From positions 1,984,001-2,048,000 of the forward strand of contig NZ_CP074372.1 of the NCBI RefSeq assembly GCF_018362995.1: a DNA stretch of 64,000 nt, read 5' to 3'. Shown here in pieces: positions 52,319 to 61,023 of this stretch; positions within the stretch are counted from its first letter, which is position 1, and each line of letters starts with the position of its first letter. The notes beneath the pieces were generated by a model. That model was not told the origin of the DNA and did not search any database. It saw nothing but the letters and a program-made list of their open reading frames with translations. The position numbers and the translations under genes are program-made. This stretch comes from Chryseobacterium indologenes (GTDB taxonomy: Bacteria; Bacteroidota; Bacteroidia; Flavobacteriales; Weeksellaceae).

Positions 52319-54442
52319 ATGATTTTACTGAGTATACATAACCTGAGTCTTCCTATAGAAGATCCGGTACTGAAGTTCCTGTTGGTACTGGTCATCATTC
52401 TGGCAGCCCCATTGCTGTTAAATAAAATTAAAGTTCCCCATCTTTTGGGACTTATCATCGCCGGAGCCATCATTGGTCCGAACGGATTCAATGTATTGTC
52501 CAGAGACAGCAGTATTGTTGTGACAGGAACTACCGGCTTGCTTTATATCATGTTTCTGGCAGGTCTGGAGATTGATATGGGTGATTTTAAAAAGAATAAA
52601 TGGAAAAGTCTCACCTTTGGTATCTATACCTTTACAGTTCCTTTTGTATTGGGATATCTGGGAGGGTATTATATTTTACACTTTTCAATGCTGACTTCCA
52701 TTCTGTTTGCCAGTCTTTTTTCATCCCATACGCTTATTGCTTACCCATTAGTGAGCAAGTTGGGAATTGCAAAAAATAAAGCGGTCAATATTACCGTTGG
52801 AGGTACAATGATTACCGACATCCTCGCTTTATTGGTACTTGCCGTAATTGTGGGAATGTCCCAGGGAGATGTAGGAACAGAATTTTGGGTTAAATTGTCG
52901 GTCTCTTTTGTCGTTTTTGCCCTGATTGTACTTATTGTATTCCCGATTATCGGACGTTGGTTTTTTAAAAGAGTGGATGATAAAATCTCACAATATATTT
53001 TTGTATTGGTGATGATTTATCTGGCAGCAATGCTTGCGGAGCTGGCTGGTGTAGAAGCTATTATCGGAGCATTCTTTGCGGGATTGGCTCTGAACAGGCT
53101 TATCCCTCACACTTCTTCTTTGATGAACAGGGTTGAATTTGTGGGAAATGCCATCTTTATTCCATTCTTCCTGATCAGTGTAGGAATGCTGATTGATTTT
53201 AAAGTTTTCTTTAAAAGCTGGGAAACGCTGGAAGTAGCCGGAATCATGCTGGTAGCTTCTATCGGAGGGAAATATCTTTCTGCCGTAGCGACTCAGAAAA
53301 CATTCAGGCTGACCAAAGAGGAAGGAAAACTCATATTTGGGTTAAGTTCTGCCTCTGCAGCAGCTACATTGGCTTCAGTAATGGTAGGATACAACATCAT
53401 CCTTTCCGAAACCGAAACCGGAGAACCTGTAAGATTATTAAATGAACACGTACTGAACGGAAGTATTCTGCTGATCCTGATTTCATGTACCATCTCTTCC
53501 TTTATTTCCATGGCGAGTGCTCAGAAAATTGCTGAAAGTGATAATGAAGATACTGTTTCAGGGAATACGCATGAAGAGGAAAGTATTCTATTGGCCATCA
53601 ACCACGAGGCAACTGTTGAGCGAATGGTGAATCTGGGAATTCTGATCAAAGCCCACTCCAATACAGAGGATCTTTTTGCTTTGAATGTGATCAACGAAGA
53701 TAAAAATGAATCTTCAGTAAAGAATGCCGAGAAACTTCTTCACCAGGCCGCAGATACAGCCGCAGCCGCAGATGTGAAACTGCAGGCCTTAAAAAGATAT
53801 GACAATGACGTCGTTAATGGAGTCAATAATGTGATTAAAGAACAGAAGATTACAGATCTCATCATCGGATTGGAAGATGAAAAAGGATTCTCCCCATCTT
53901 TTGTCTATAATCTTTACAATGGCTATCTTCAGAATGATGATGTAAATGTACTGGTATATCATGCTGCACAACCACTTTCCACGATAAAAAAATATGCAGT
54001 GATGATTCCTGAGAATGCAGATAAGGATGCCGGATTCTTCCATGCATTGCTCAGAGTATGGAATATTGCCAGAAATTCAGGAGCTACAATTGTTTTTTAT
54101 GCCCCTGAAAACATCATTGATATTCTGCAGAAAATCATGAAGAAAGCCAGCATAGAAGCAGAATTTATCATTATGAGTACATGGCAGGATGGTGAAAGAA
54201 CCGCTGCCCAGCTGAAAGATGATGAAGCCTTAATTATTTTGATGGCAAAACGAGGCATGAAATCCTATATTCCAAGAATGAGACTGATCCCTGAACTACT
54301 GAACAGGAATCTGAAAGACAATAACTACCTCCTGATCTTCCCTTTCTCTGAATATGACAAAAACAGCCCGGAAATACGTTCTGTAGGAAATCACGGGGAT
54401 TTTGTGGAGATTGGAAATGTGATTCAGAAGATATTTAAATAA
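52319..54442 (+). CDS. CPA2-type Na+(K+)/H+ antiporter with universal-stress-like tail
   Basis: 707 residues. The first 400 form a 12-13 helix CPA2 exchanger with motifs HLLGLIIAGAIIGPNGF, FLAGLEIDMGDFKKNKW and ITDILALLVLAV (the transport Asp region), and GAFFAGLALNRLIP. The C-terminal 280 residues are soluble and repeat a UspA-like fold (ESILLAINHEATVERMVNLGILI..., DLIIGLEDEKGFSP..., YAVMIPENADKDAGFFHALLRVW), probably a regulatory nucleotide-binding module. Likely functions in pH and cation balance. Preceded by a lipoprotein gene with a six-base gap. Confidence 0.88.
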   Translation: MILLSIHNLSLPIEDPVLKFLLVLVIILAAPLLLNKIKVPHLLGLIIAGAIIGPNGFNVLSRDSSIVVTGTTGLLYIMFLAGLEIDMGDFKKNKWKSLTFGIYTFTVPFVLGYLGGYYILHFSMLTSILFASLFSSHTLIAYPLVSKLGIAKNKAVNITVGGTMITDILALLVLAVIVGMSQGDVGTEFWVKLSVSFVVFALIVLIVFPIIGRWFFKRVDDKISQYIFVLVMIYLAAMLAELAGVEAIIGAFFAGLALNRLIPHTSSLMNRVEFVGNAIFIPFFLISVGMLIDFKVFFKSWETLEVAGIMLVASIGGKYLSAVATQKTFRLTKEEGKLIFGLSSASAAATLASVMVGYNIILSETETGEPVRLLNEHVLNGSILLILISCTISSFISMASAQKIAESDNEDTVSGNTHEEESILLAINHEATVERMVNLGILIKAHSNTEDLFALNVINEDKNESSVKNAEKLLHQAADTAAAADVKLQALKRYDNDVVNGVNNVIKEQKITDLIIGLEDEKGFSPSFVYNLYNGYLQNDDVNVLVYHAAQPLSTIKKYAVMIPENADKDAGFFHALLRVWNIARNSGATIVFYAPENIIDILQKIMKKASIEAEFIIMSTWQDGERTAAQLKDDEALIILMAKRGMKSYIPRMRLIPELLNRNLKDNNYLLIFPFSEYDKNSPEIRSVGNHGDFVEIGNVIQKIFK

Positions 54443-54456
54443 AAGGAATTTAGATA

Positions 54457-54489
54457 GGCTGGAAGCAAGAAGAGGGATGCTGGAAGTTA
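54457..54489. repeat. GGAAGCTGG-type dispersed repeat
   Basis: GGCTGGAAGCAAGAAGAGGG then ATGCTGGAAGTTA: related to sequences at 29228-29275 and 41641-41791. Confidence 0.5.
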
Positions 54490-54540
54490 TCTAAGTATGA
54501 ATTAATCATTTTTTATCAAATTATCAATCAATTTGAGTCA

Positions 54541-54679
54541 TGAATAGGATCGGGCTTTAGCCCGATATAAACCACATCAATACATTTGGCTTTAGCCGAA
54601 ATCTAAATTATGTTTTGGCTAAAGCCAATTGATTTGATAATTATTTTTTAAACGGGCTGAAGCCCGTTCCTATTGAATT
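54541..54679. repeat. Dispersed palindromic repeat, locus 4 (four modules)
   Basis: Four hairpin modules in a row: GAATAGGATCGGGCTTTAGCCCGAT, TTTGGCTTTAGCCGAAAT, TTTTGGCTAAAGCCAAT, and AACGGGCTGAAGCCCGTT with tail CCTATTGAATT. The outer two are inverted relative to each other, as are the inner two, so the whole array is roughly a large palindrome. Confidence 0.8.
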
Positions 54680-54689
54680 GATATAACAA

Positions 54690-54737
54690 AATAAAGGGAG
54701 CCGTTTCAATTTAAAAACGGCTCCCTTTATTTATTTT
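54690..54737. terminator. Bidirectional terminator antiporter / purK
   Basis: AAATAAAGGGAGCCGTTT pairs with AAACGGCTCCCTTTATTT around an eight-base loop. Confidence 0.9.
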
Positions 54738-54746
54738 AAAATGATT

Positions 54747-55859
54747 TTACTCAGAAATTACTCTTACCATTCCCTTTACCATCACAAGCTTTTCCATCAA
54801 CTCTTCTCTGGAATCTGCAAGAACATTGATGTGTCCCATTTTTCTTCCGGGTTTGGTTTCGGTTTTCCCGTATAAATGGATGTAGGTTTCTGGTAACTTA
54901 AGAATATCTTCCATTCCTTCATAGACTACTTTTCCGGCATATCCTTCTGCTCCTACCAGATTCAGCATTCCGCTGTAAGTGATGGCATCGGTATCTGCTA
55001 GGGGTAAGTTTTTTACCACACGGTACATTTGCTCAAACTGAGAATTCGTATTTCCTTCCTGGCTCTGATGTCCTGAATTGTGAAGTCTTGGTGCGGTTTC
55101 ATTCACCCATATTTTACCTTCCTTGTCAAGGAACAATTCAATAGCAAACAATCCCGGAGAGTTCACTGCATTCAGGAATTTCTCTGTAATGGAATCAATC
55201 TGATTCTGAACATCTTCTGTCAGAAGAACCGGACATACATTGAAATCCAACAGATTCAGCTTTGGATCGGCAACCATTTCCGTTACCGGGAAAATATTGG
55301 TTTCTCCTTTTTCATTTCTTGCTACAATGACGGAAAGCTCTTTTTCAATATCTACAAGGCTTTCAATTACTGAAGCTTCTGTCCATAAATGCTGATAATC
55401 TTCTTCCGTTTTGATCACCTGTACTCCTTTTCCATCATATCCGCCTGTATTCATTTTCTGAACAAATGGCAATGGCATGATAATTTTCTCATCACTGTTC
55501 CATACTACCTGAAATTCCGGGCTTGGGATGTCATGAGTTTTATAAAATTCTTTCTGAAGGATCTTTTGCTGGATTGTTTTGATGATACTGGCATTAGGAA
55601 CAACTTTTATTCCCTGTTTTTCAAGTTCTGCCAATGCATCAGCATTTACATGTTCTATTTCAATGGTTACAACATCCTTGTCTTTACCGAAGTTCAAAAC
55701 CGTGTCATAGTCATTAAAATTTCCCTGTGTAAAATGCGAGATATTATGACATGGCGCATCAGAAGCCGGATCCAGAGTATAAAACTCGTCATCATACTTC
55801 AGTGCACTTTGTATCAGCATTCTTCCCAGCTGTCCGCCTCCCAGAATTCCTATTTTCAT
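54747..55859 (-). CDS. purK: 5-(carboxyamino)imidazole ribonucleotide synthase
   Basis: ATP-dependent carboxylation of AIR to N5-CAIR, feeding PurE. 370 residues with the ATP-grasp plan: MKIGILGGGQLGRML, LPFVQKMNTGGYDGKGVQVI, IEKELSVIVARNEKG, and NETAPRLHNSGHQSQEG (metal and ATP binding). Same strand as purE but 4.3 kb away. A DUF1543 gene lies 25 bases upstream in the same direction and may share the transcript. Confidence 0.95.
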   Translation of the reverse strand: MKIGILGGGQLGRMLIQSALKYDDEFYTLDPASDAPCHNISHFTQGNFNDYDTVLNFGKDKDVVTIEIEHVNADALAELEKQGIKVVPNASIIKTIQQKILQKEFYKTHDIPSPEFQVVWNSDEKIIMPLPFVQKMNTGGYDGKGVQVIKTEEDYQHLWTEASVIESLVDIEKELSVIVARNEKGETNIFPVTEMVADPKLNLLDFNVCPVLLTEDVQNQIDSITEKFLNAVNSPGLFAIELFLDKEGKIWVNETAPRLHNSGHQSQEGNTNSQFEQMYRVVKNLPLADTDAITYSGMLNLVGAEGYAGKVVYEGMEDILKLPETYIHLYGKTETKPGRKMGHINVLADSREELMEKLVMVKGMVRVISE

Positions 55860-55884
55860 TTTTTATTTTTATTAGATTTACTTC

Positions 55885-56436
55885 TTATTGAATTTTATCG
55901 ATTTTTAAATACCCAAGTCCCATCGGGTTTTCCTGATTTTCTGCATCAGATTTTTTAAGAACGATAGAATATTTTTCTTTCATACTGGCAGGAAGAATAT
56001 CGCTCACATTGAAAATATCATCAATATCTACCCCATGCTTATCATCAATATGGCTTACAGCGCCTTCAAATCCCATGGTCTGATAAAATTCGGTAGCTTT
56101 TGCTCTTTTTACAATCTCTCCCATAGACTGTCCTACCATTAAGTGCTGCTCATGGAATTCTTCAAAGAAACCCGGCTTATAACCTCCCAGATTGAGAAAA
56201 AACAACTGATCTTCTGATGACTTCTCTCCTTTCTCTACAATTTCCACTTCATAGCCATCAGCAAATTTTACTTCCTGATAGCAATCCAGGTGAATTTTAC
56301 CCTCTGCTTCCTTCCAAAACTCTTTCATATCCGGAATTAAATCTTTAAGATTCTCTGCTATTCCGAAGAAAACATCGTGCTGCTCAATATTTCTTCCTTT
56401 AGGAGTTGCCCCAAGGATAACATAAAATAATTTCAT
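55885..56436 (-). CDS. DUF1543 family protein
   Basis: 183 residues from the ATG at 56436 (MKLFYVILGATPKGRNIEQHD); another ATG lies 12 bases earlier. The pattern FYVILGATPKGRNIEQHDVFFGIAENLKDLIPDMKEFW and FLNLGGYKPGFFEEFHEQHLMVGQSMGEIVKRAKATEFY (two related LGG..G..EFHE blocks) fits the DUF1543 repeat, recognised from memory. Function unknown. Immediately upstream of purK in the same direction. Confidence 0.8.
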   Translation of the reverse strand: MKLFYVILGATPKGRNIEQHDVFFGIAENLKDLIPDMKEFWKEAEGKIHLDCYQEVKFADGYEVEIVEKGEKSSEDQLFFLNLGGYKPGFFEEFHEQHLMVGQSMGEIVKRAKATEFYQTMGFEGAVSHIDDKHGVDIDDIFNVSDILPASMKEKYSIVLKKSDAENQENPMGLGYLKIDKIQ

Positions 56437-56485
56437 TACATTTTTCATGCATACAAAAATACGTTAAATTTATCTTTTTCAAATG

Positions 56486-56517
56486 TTTGGCAGACTACTA
56501 CAATAATTTTATATTTG
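56486..56517 (+). promoter_or_regulatory. TauE/DUF1634 operon promoter
   Basis: TTTG (56486-56489), a 20-base spacer and TATATTTG (56510-56517): both Bacteroidota elements match. Confidence 0.7.
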
Positions 56518-56533
56518 TAACATTATTTGTAGT

Positions 56534-57364
56534 ATGTCAGAAATCATCATACTCTTCCTTGGCGCAATTTCCGCTGGTCTTTTAGGTTCACTTACGGGTT
56601 TAGGAGGAGGAGTTATTATCATTCCTTTATTAACGCTGGGATTCGGCGTTCCAATGCATTATGCTATCGGTGCTTCACTTATTTCTGTGATCGGGACATC
56701 TTCCGGTGCGGCCGTGGCTTTCGTCAAAGAAGGCTTTACCAATATGAGAATCGGGATGTTTCTCGAAATTGCTACCACAGCAGGAGCTATTGTGGGTGCT
56801 CTGGTTTCGGGGATGCTTAACCCCAATACGATCGGAATTATTTTCGCCAGTATTCTTCTTTTAACGGTTATTTTAAATCTTAAGGGTAAACCTGATCACC
56901 AGGAACCTTTGGTAAAAGGAAGTCTGGAAGAGAAACTGAAGCTATACGGAACATTCCCTGATAAAGGAGTATTGAAAAACTATTCTGCAAGAAATACAGT
57001 TCCGGGATTTTTGATGATGATGTTTGCAGGTGCAATGTCCGGACTTTTAGGAATAGGCTCCGGAGCGTTGAAGGTATTGGCAATGGACAATATGATGAAA
57101 CTGCCTTTCAAGGTATCTACAACAACAAGTAACTTTATGATTGGGGTAACGGCTGTAGCCAGTGCACTGATCTATTTCCAGAGAGGAGAAATTATTCCTG
57201 TGATTGTGGCTCCGGTTTTAATTGGAGTTGTCATCGGAAGTTTTATAGGTTCAAAAACGCTGATGGTATCAAAAACCAAAAAATTAAAAGTATTTTTTGC
57301 TATTGTAATTACCATTCTGTCTATTTACATGATGTATAACGGTATCAACAAAAGCTTCAGATAA
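56534..57364 (+). CDS. TauE/SafE-family anion exporter
   Basis: 276 residues with about eight hydrophobic helices in two repeats, each opening with a glycine-rich segment: LGSLTGLGGGVIIIPLLTLGF (helix 1) and MSGLLGIGSGALKVLAMD (helix 5). The family moves sulphite, sulphoacetate or similar organic anions. The stop and the start of the DUF1634 gene share one base (TAATG), so translation is coupled. The TauE-DUF1634 pair is a recurring arrangement and suggests a complex. Confidence 0.9.
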   Translation: MSEIIILFLGAISAGLLGSLTGLGGGVIIIPLLTLGFGVPMHYAIGASLISVIGTSSGAAVAFVKEGFTNMRIGMFLEIATTAGAIVGALVSGMLNPNTIGIIFASILLLTVILNLKGKPDHQEPLVKGSLEEKLKLYGTFPDKGVLKNYSARNTVPGFLMMMFAGAMSGLLGIGSGALKVLAMDNMMKLPFKVSTTTSNFMIGVTAVASALIYFQRGEIIPVIVAPVLIGVVIGSFIGSKTLMVSKTKKLKVFFAIVITILSIYMMYNGINKSFR

Positions 57365-57747
57365 TGAAAAAGAATTTCACAGATGTAGATCTGAACCGTT
57401 CTGTAGGAAACCTTTTGAGACTGGGTGTTATTCTTTCTGTGGCAACATCCCTGATTGGTTTTATCAAGTTATTTTTTGAAGGTTTTAAAATGCCTGAAAA
57501 ATATACCAGCCTTGTAGTAGGAACCTCTTCTGAAAAAGTATGGGGACATTTCTGGGATTCTCTGTGTAAGGGAGAAGGTACAGCTATTATTCAGCTGGGT
57601 ATTCTTTTATTGATCTTTACTCCTCTGATGAGAATTGTTTTTGCTTTAATAGGCTATTTAAAAGAAAAAGACTACGTATATGTAGTCATTTCTTCAATCG
57701 TTTTAGCAATTATGGCAGTGAGTTTCTTTGCAGGATACGCCCACTAA
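57364..57747 (+). CDS. DUF1634 membrane protein, partner of TauE
   Basis: 127 residues with three hydrophobic helices (about 15-35, 65-90, 100-122), typical DUF1634: VGNLLRLGVILSVATSLIGF at the start and GILLLIFTPLMRIVFALIGYLKEKDYVYV in the middle. Starts on the last base of the TauE stop codon. It probably assists or regulates the exporter; no biochemical function is established. Confidence 0.85.
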   Translation: MKKNFTDVDLNRSVGNLLRLGVILSVATSLIGFIKLFFEGFKMPEKYTSLVVGTSSEKVWGHFWDSLCKGEGTAIIQLGILLLIFTPLMRIVFALIGYLKEKDYVYVVISSIVLAIMAVSFFAGYAH

Positions 57748-57749
57748 TT

Positions 57750-58127
57750 TTACATTTCATAAAACTCTAACGGCAACTGATCGGGATCCTGGGTAAAGAA
57801 AAACTCTTTTCCCGTGAATTCATCTATGCGGATTTCTTCACAGTTTAAACCTTTCCCAATCAGTTCATTTCTTTTTTCTGTAACATTTTCAACAGAAAAA
57901 GCAAGATGTCTTAAACCACATGCTTCAGGGCGTGAGGGGCGTTGTGGAGGATTAGGAAAAGAAAACAGCTCAATCACATAATGATCCCCGATAGCCAGAT
58001 CAAGTTTATAAGACTGTCTTTCTTCACGGTATACTTCGCGGATGATATTCAGATTTAAAATTTCCGTATAAAATTTCTTTGAAACGGCATAATCTGAACA
58101 TATGATTGCAATATGGTGAATCTTCAT
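57750..58127 (-). CDS. VOC (glyoxalase I-like) metalloprotein
   Basis: 125 residues, one VOC fold close to E. coli YaeR/GloA2: KIHHIAIICSDYAVSKKFYTEIL, IREVYREERQSYKLDLAIGDHYVIELFSFPNPPQRPSRPEACGLRHLAFSVE, and DPDQLPLEFYEM. Metal ligands are expected among His5, the central Glu, His in LRHLAF and the C-terminal Glu. Lactoylglutathione-lyase-like activity is possible, but Bacteroidota generally lack glutathione, so another thiol adduct may be the substrate. Downstream of the NTF2-like gene in the same direction. Confidence 0.85.
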   Translation of the reverse strand: MKIHHIAIICSDYAVSKKFYTEILNLNIIREVYREERQSYKLDLAIGDHYVIELFSFPNPPQRPSRPEACGLRHLAFSVENVTEKRNELIGKGLNCEEIRIDEFTGKEFFFTQDPDQLPLEFYEM

Positions 58128-58160
58128 TTTTATTTTAAACTAATTTTCAATTGAACTTTA

Positions 58161-58601
58161 TTATTGTATTTCTTTACAGTTATCCTTTCTTCTTGTATCA
58201 ATAATATATTGAATTTTCCATTCATTATTCTGCTTTACCAGCTGAAAACTATTGGCCCCGCAATGTGACAATTTTCCCTTTAAATAAAAAGAATAAGGAG
58301 TAAATACACTTGCCAGGTTTCCGTCTGTATGAACAGCTTCTACTATAATCCTTTCATCCAGATCTCCTTTTGTAAATTTTGAAACCGAAGCAACGAAATC
58401 CTGTATACTGTCACTTTTCACAGTACCATCTTTAGTAATGGTCTGCAGCACTGCATTCTCTGCAAAAGCTGATTTTACAAGCTCAGAGTCTGCATTTTTC
58501 ATGCCAAGGAATAGGTTACGGATAGGTTTTTCAATATCTTTATTCTCTTGGCCGAAGCATGAAATACTGATCAGAACAAGAAGTACAATTATTTTATTCA
58601 T
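58161..58601 (-). CDS. Exported NTF2-like protein
   Basis: 146 residues. Signal peptide (MNKIIVLLVLISISCFGQ) followed by an NTF2/SnoaL-like cone fold: IEKPIRNLFLGMKNADSELVKSAFAENAVLQTI, then strands AVHTDGNLASVFTPYSFYLKGKLSHCGANSFQLVKQNNEWKIQYIIDTRR. Such exported NTF2 proteins are common in Bacteroidota and lack known function. The signal could be read as a lipobox (ISISC) as well. Upstream of the VOC gene by 33 bases. Confidence 0.8.
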   Translation of the reverse strand: MNKIIVLLVLISISCFGQENKDIEKPIRNLFLGMKNADSELVKSAFAENAVLQTITKDGTVKSDSIQDFVASVSKFTKGDLDERIIVEAVHTDGNLASVFTPYSFYLKGKLSHCGANSFQLVKQNNEWKIQYIIDTRRKDNCKEIQ

Positions 58602-58711
58602 AGTATAGATTTAGATAATTAAAAATAGATAAAATAAAATTTAAATCGATTAGCAAATTTTAAAATTCATTTTCCTTAAATTGTGGTCAAAATTATTTCA
58701 GAGCTTTTTAT

Positions 58712-59794
58712 ATGTGGATTATCTATCTGACTTTGGCCATACTTCTTCTGGTGATGACAATACTGCCGAAAATACAGCATTCTCACTGGGTATTCAGGGT
58801 TCCGGAATTTGCTAAAATACAGGTCACTTACCTTATATTATTTACCTTTTTATTAGGCTTTTTCACAGATTCTAAAGAATATTTCTGGTATTATCAGGGT
58901 CTTCTGTTGGTCATGTTTGTTCATCATGGTCAGACACTCATCAAATACACCCATTTCTATCCTGTAAAAAAGCACAAACAACGCTACAAATCTTCCGATA
59001 AACTGCATTTTATTTCTGCGAATGTTTATCAGTTCAATAAAGAATATGAGAAATTCATCGGGCTTGTTAAAAAACACAATCCTGATTTTTTCATGACTAT
59101 GGAAAGCAATGGTGACTGGGAAAAAGCAATGACGCCTTTAGAGAAAGAATACAGCTTCCAGCATAAAGTGACCCTTGAAAATACCTACGGCATGCATTTC
59201 TATTCCAGAATTGAAATCAAAGAAGCAAAGACTCATTATTTTGTTGCTGATGATATCCCGAGTATTGAGGTCCATATGAAAACTGCTGATGGTTTTTCTT
59301 TTGTTTTCTTCGGGGTTCATCCACCGCCGCCAAGTCCTACGGAAGAGGAAACATCGAAGGAAAGAGACGGTGATCTTTTAAGTACTGCCAAACGTGTAAA
59401 AGACATCAAAAAACCTGTTATTGTTGTAGGAGACTTTAATAATGTTGCATGGTCAAGATCATCTGTACTTTTCAGAAAAACAAGTCATCTGATAGATCCC
59501 AGGATCGGGCATTCTTTTGTTTCTACCTTCCATGCGAAATACCGTCTTTTAAGATTTCCCATTGATCTGATGTTTCACAGTGAAGATATTTTTATTAAGC
59601 AGCTGAAGACATTGGAGAATTTTGGTTCAGACCACCTTCCGGTATACTGCGAGTTTTTCATAGATCATCACAATGATGAACAGGAAGAATTGATTGAAAC
59701 AGCAACTTCCGAAGAGAAAGCAGAAGCTGAAATCATGATAGAGGAAGGAAAGAAAGAAGATGGCGAACGTGAAACTGTGGTTACTGAGGATTAA
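58712..59794 (+). CDS. Membrane-anchored endonuclease/exonuclease/phosphatase-family protein
   Basis: 360 residues. Two N-terminal helices (about 2-20 and 36-52) anchor it; the rest is an EEP (DNase I-like) domain facing the periplasm or cytoplasm: SANVYQFNKEYEKF, FMTMESNGDWE (metal Glu), GVHPPPPSPTEEE, VIVVGDFNNVAWS, and FGSDHLPVYCEF (catalytic Asp-His). The 45-residue C-terminal tail is very acidic (EEQEELIETATSEEKAEAE). Substrate could be a phosphoester such as a lipid or nucleic acid. Single gene. Confidence 0.85.
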   Translation: MWIIYLTLAILLLVMTILPKIQHSHWVFRVPEFAKIQVTYLILFTFLLGFFTDSKEYFWYYQGLLLVMFVHHGQTLIKYTHFYPVKKHKQRYKSSDKLHFISANVYQFNKEYEKFIGLVKKHNPDFFMTMESNGDWEKAMTPLEKEYSFQHKVTLENTYGMHFYSRIEIKEAKTHYFVADDIPSIEVHMKTADGFSFVFFGVHPPPPSPTEEETSKERDGDLLSTAKRVKDIKKPVIVVGDFNNVAWSRSSVLFRKTSHLIDPRIGHSFVSTFHAKYRLLRFPIDLMFHSEDIFIKQLKTLENFGSDHLPVYCEFFIDHHNDEQEELIETATSEEKAEAEIMIEEGKKEDGERETVVTED

Positions 59795-59800
59795 TAAAAA

Positions 59801-59828
59801 AGTGGGCTAAGCCCACTCCTATTGAATA
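59801..59828. repeat. Dispersed palindromic repeat, locus 5
   Basis: AGTGGGCTAAGCCCACTCC followed by TATTGAATA; a single module with the same tail as the other loci, between convergent genes. Confidence 0.75.
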
Positions 59829-59837
59829 TTTTTAATT

Positions 59838-60896
59838 TTAAAATTTCATTATATCCTTCACTACCCCATTCTTCTGGGTGTGCTGTAATAACTCAGCTTC
59901 AATGAAGGTTTTAATCCGTTCTTCAGAACCATTACCCGGGAATAGAAGGTGAACATTAGCTCCTGCATCCAGCGTAAAGAATAAAGGAAGTCCGGTTTCT
60001 CTTCTGAAATCCCAGATTTTGTTGATGACTTCCAAAGTACCTGTTTTCATCAGGATAAAAGCCGGATCACTCATCATCATCATTGCATGCAACGTAAGTG
60101 CTTCATGTTCTACCAGCTTGATAAAGCTTTCCATATCTCCGCTTTTCAGGATTTCTTTCATCGGAACAAAGTTTTCTCTTGCTTCCTGAAATCTTCTTTC
60201 TGCATAAGGATTAGTATTCATCAGACCGTGTCCTACCGTTGAAGAAACACTTTTCTGTCCTTCATGGATCAATAAAACCCAGTCGTTAAAATTTCTGAAT
60301 ACCTCATGAATTTCAGCATCGGGATATTGTACCCCGAACAAATCTGAACTTCCTTCTACCTCATCAGTTTTTCCCCACACCACAAGTCCGTTGTATAAAC
60401 TTCGGCATGCGCTTCCACTTCCTAATCTTGCTAAGAATGAAGCTTTTCTCATAGATTCTTCTTCAGAAGTTTTTCCTGTAAATGAAGCATCCAATGCCAT
60501 CAGACATTTTGCAATGGCCCCAAATCCTGAAGCTGAACTTGCAATTCCTGAACTATGCGGGAAGGTATTCTCTGTTCTGATTATATATTTCCCTTTTAAA
60601 ATCCATGGGAGATACTGTTCTATATTTTTGAAATATTTCTCAATTTTTTCAGCAAATTTCACTTCTTCGTTACCAGTCAGAAAGGTTTGTACTGAAAAAG
60701 CTTCATTTGCAATAAACTCCATTGAAGTATTGGTTTTACAATGGTTTAACGTGTAGCTTATGCTTGGGTTAGCAGGAATCTGATCGGCATATTTCCCCCA
60801 GTATTTGATCAGGGCAATATTAGACGGACAGCTTTCTGAAACCGTTTGGGTATGAATGATGAAATTTTCTTTTCCTATAAAATCTTGTGTTGTCAT
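59838..60896 (-). CDS. mvaD: Diphosphomevalonate decarboxylase
   Basis: Makes isopentenyl diphosphate from mevalonate diphosphate, showing that this organism builds isoprenoids by the mevalonate route, as Flavobacteriia do. 352 residues of GHMP-kinase fold: CPSNIALIKYWGK (substrate entry), TFPHSSGIASSASGFGA (ATP loop), RLGSGSACRSLYNGLVVW, and FTLDAGANVHLLFP (C-terminal substrate-binding region). Single gene; the other mevalonate enzymes are outside the window. Confidence 0.94.
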   Translation of the reverse strand: MTTQDFIGKENFIIHTQTVSESCPSNIALIKYWGKYADQIPANPSISYTLNHCKTNTSMEFIANEAFSVQTFLTGNEEVKFAEKIEKYFKNIEQYLPWILKGKYIIRTENTFPHSSGIASSASGFGAIAKCLMALDASFTGKTSEEESMRKASFLARLGSGSACRSLYNGLVVWGKTDEVEGSSDLFGVQYPDAEIHEVFRNFNDWVLLIHEGQKSVSSTVGHGLMNTNPYAERRFQEARENFVPMKEILKSGDMESFIKLVEHEALTLHAMMMMSDPAFILMKTGTLEVINKIWDFRRETGLPLFFTLDAGANVHLLFPGNGSEERIKTFIEAELLQHTQKNGVVKDIMKF

Positions 60897-60920
60897 AGTT
60901 TAATTAAGTCATTATTTTAA

Positions 60921-60980
60921 ACCACCACGTCAAAAATTCTTTGAATTTTCGCCACCCCTCCAAAAGAGGGGAATTTTCAC
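60921..60980. repeat. 60-bp dispersed element, copy 2
   Basis: Differs from 6931-6990 at three of 60 bases; same orientation relative to the plus strand. It lies between mvaD and the acyl-CoA ligase gene. Confidence 0.85.
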
Positions 60981-61023
60981 ACCTTTATTTGTACTTGACG
61001 TGAAAAACAGGAGGTTAAAATTT

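Larger units (their letters stand above)
54443..54746. other. Repeat-rich intergenic region
   Basis: 304 bases between convergent genes. Contains a GCTGGAAG-type element (54457-54489), four palindromic modules (54541-54679) and the purK-side terminator (54690-54737). No gene. Confidence 0.6.
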
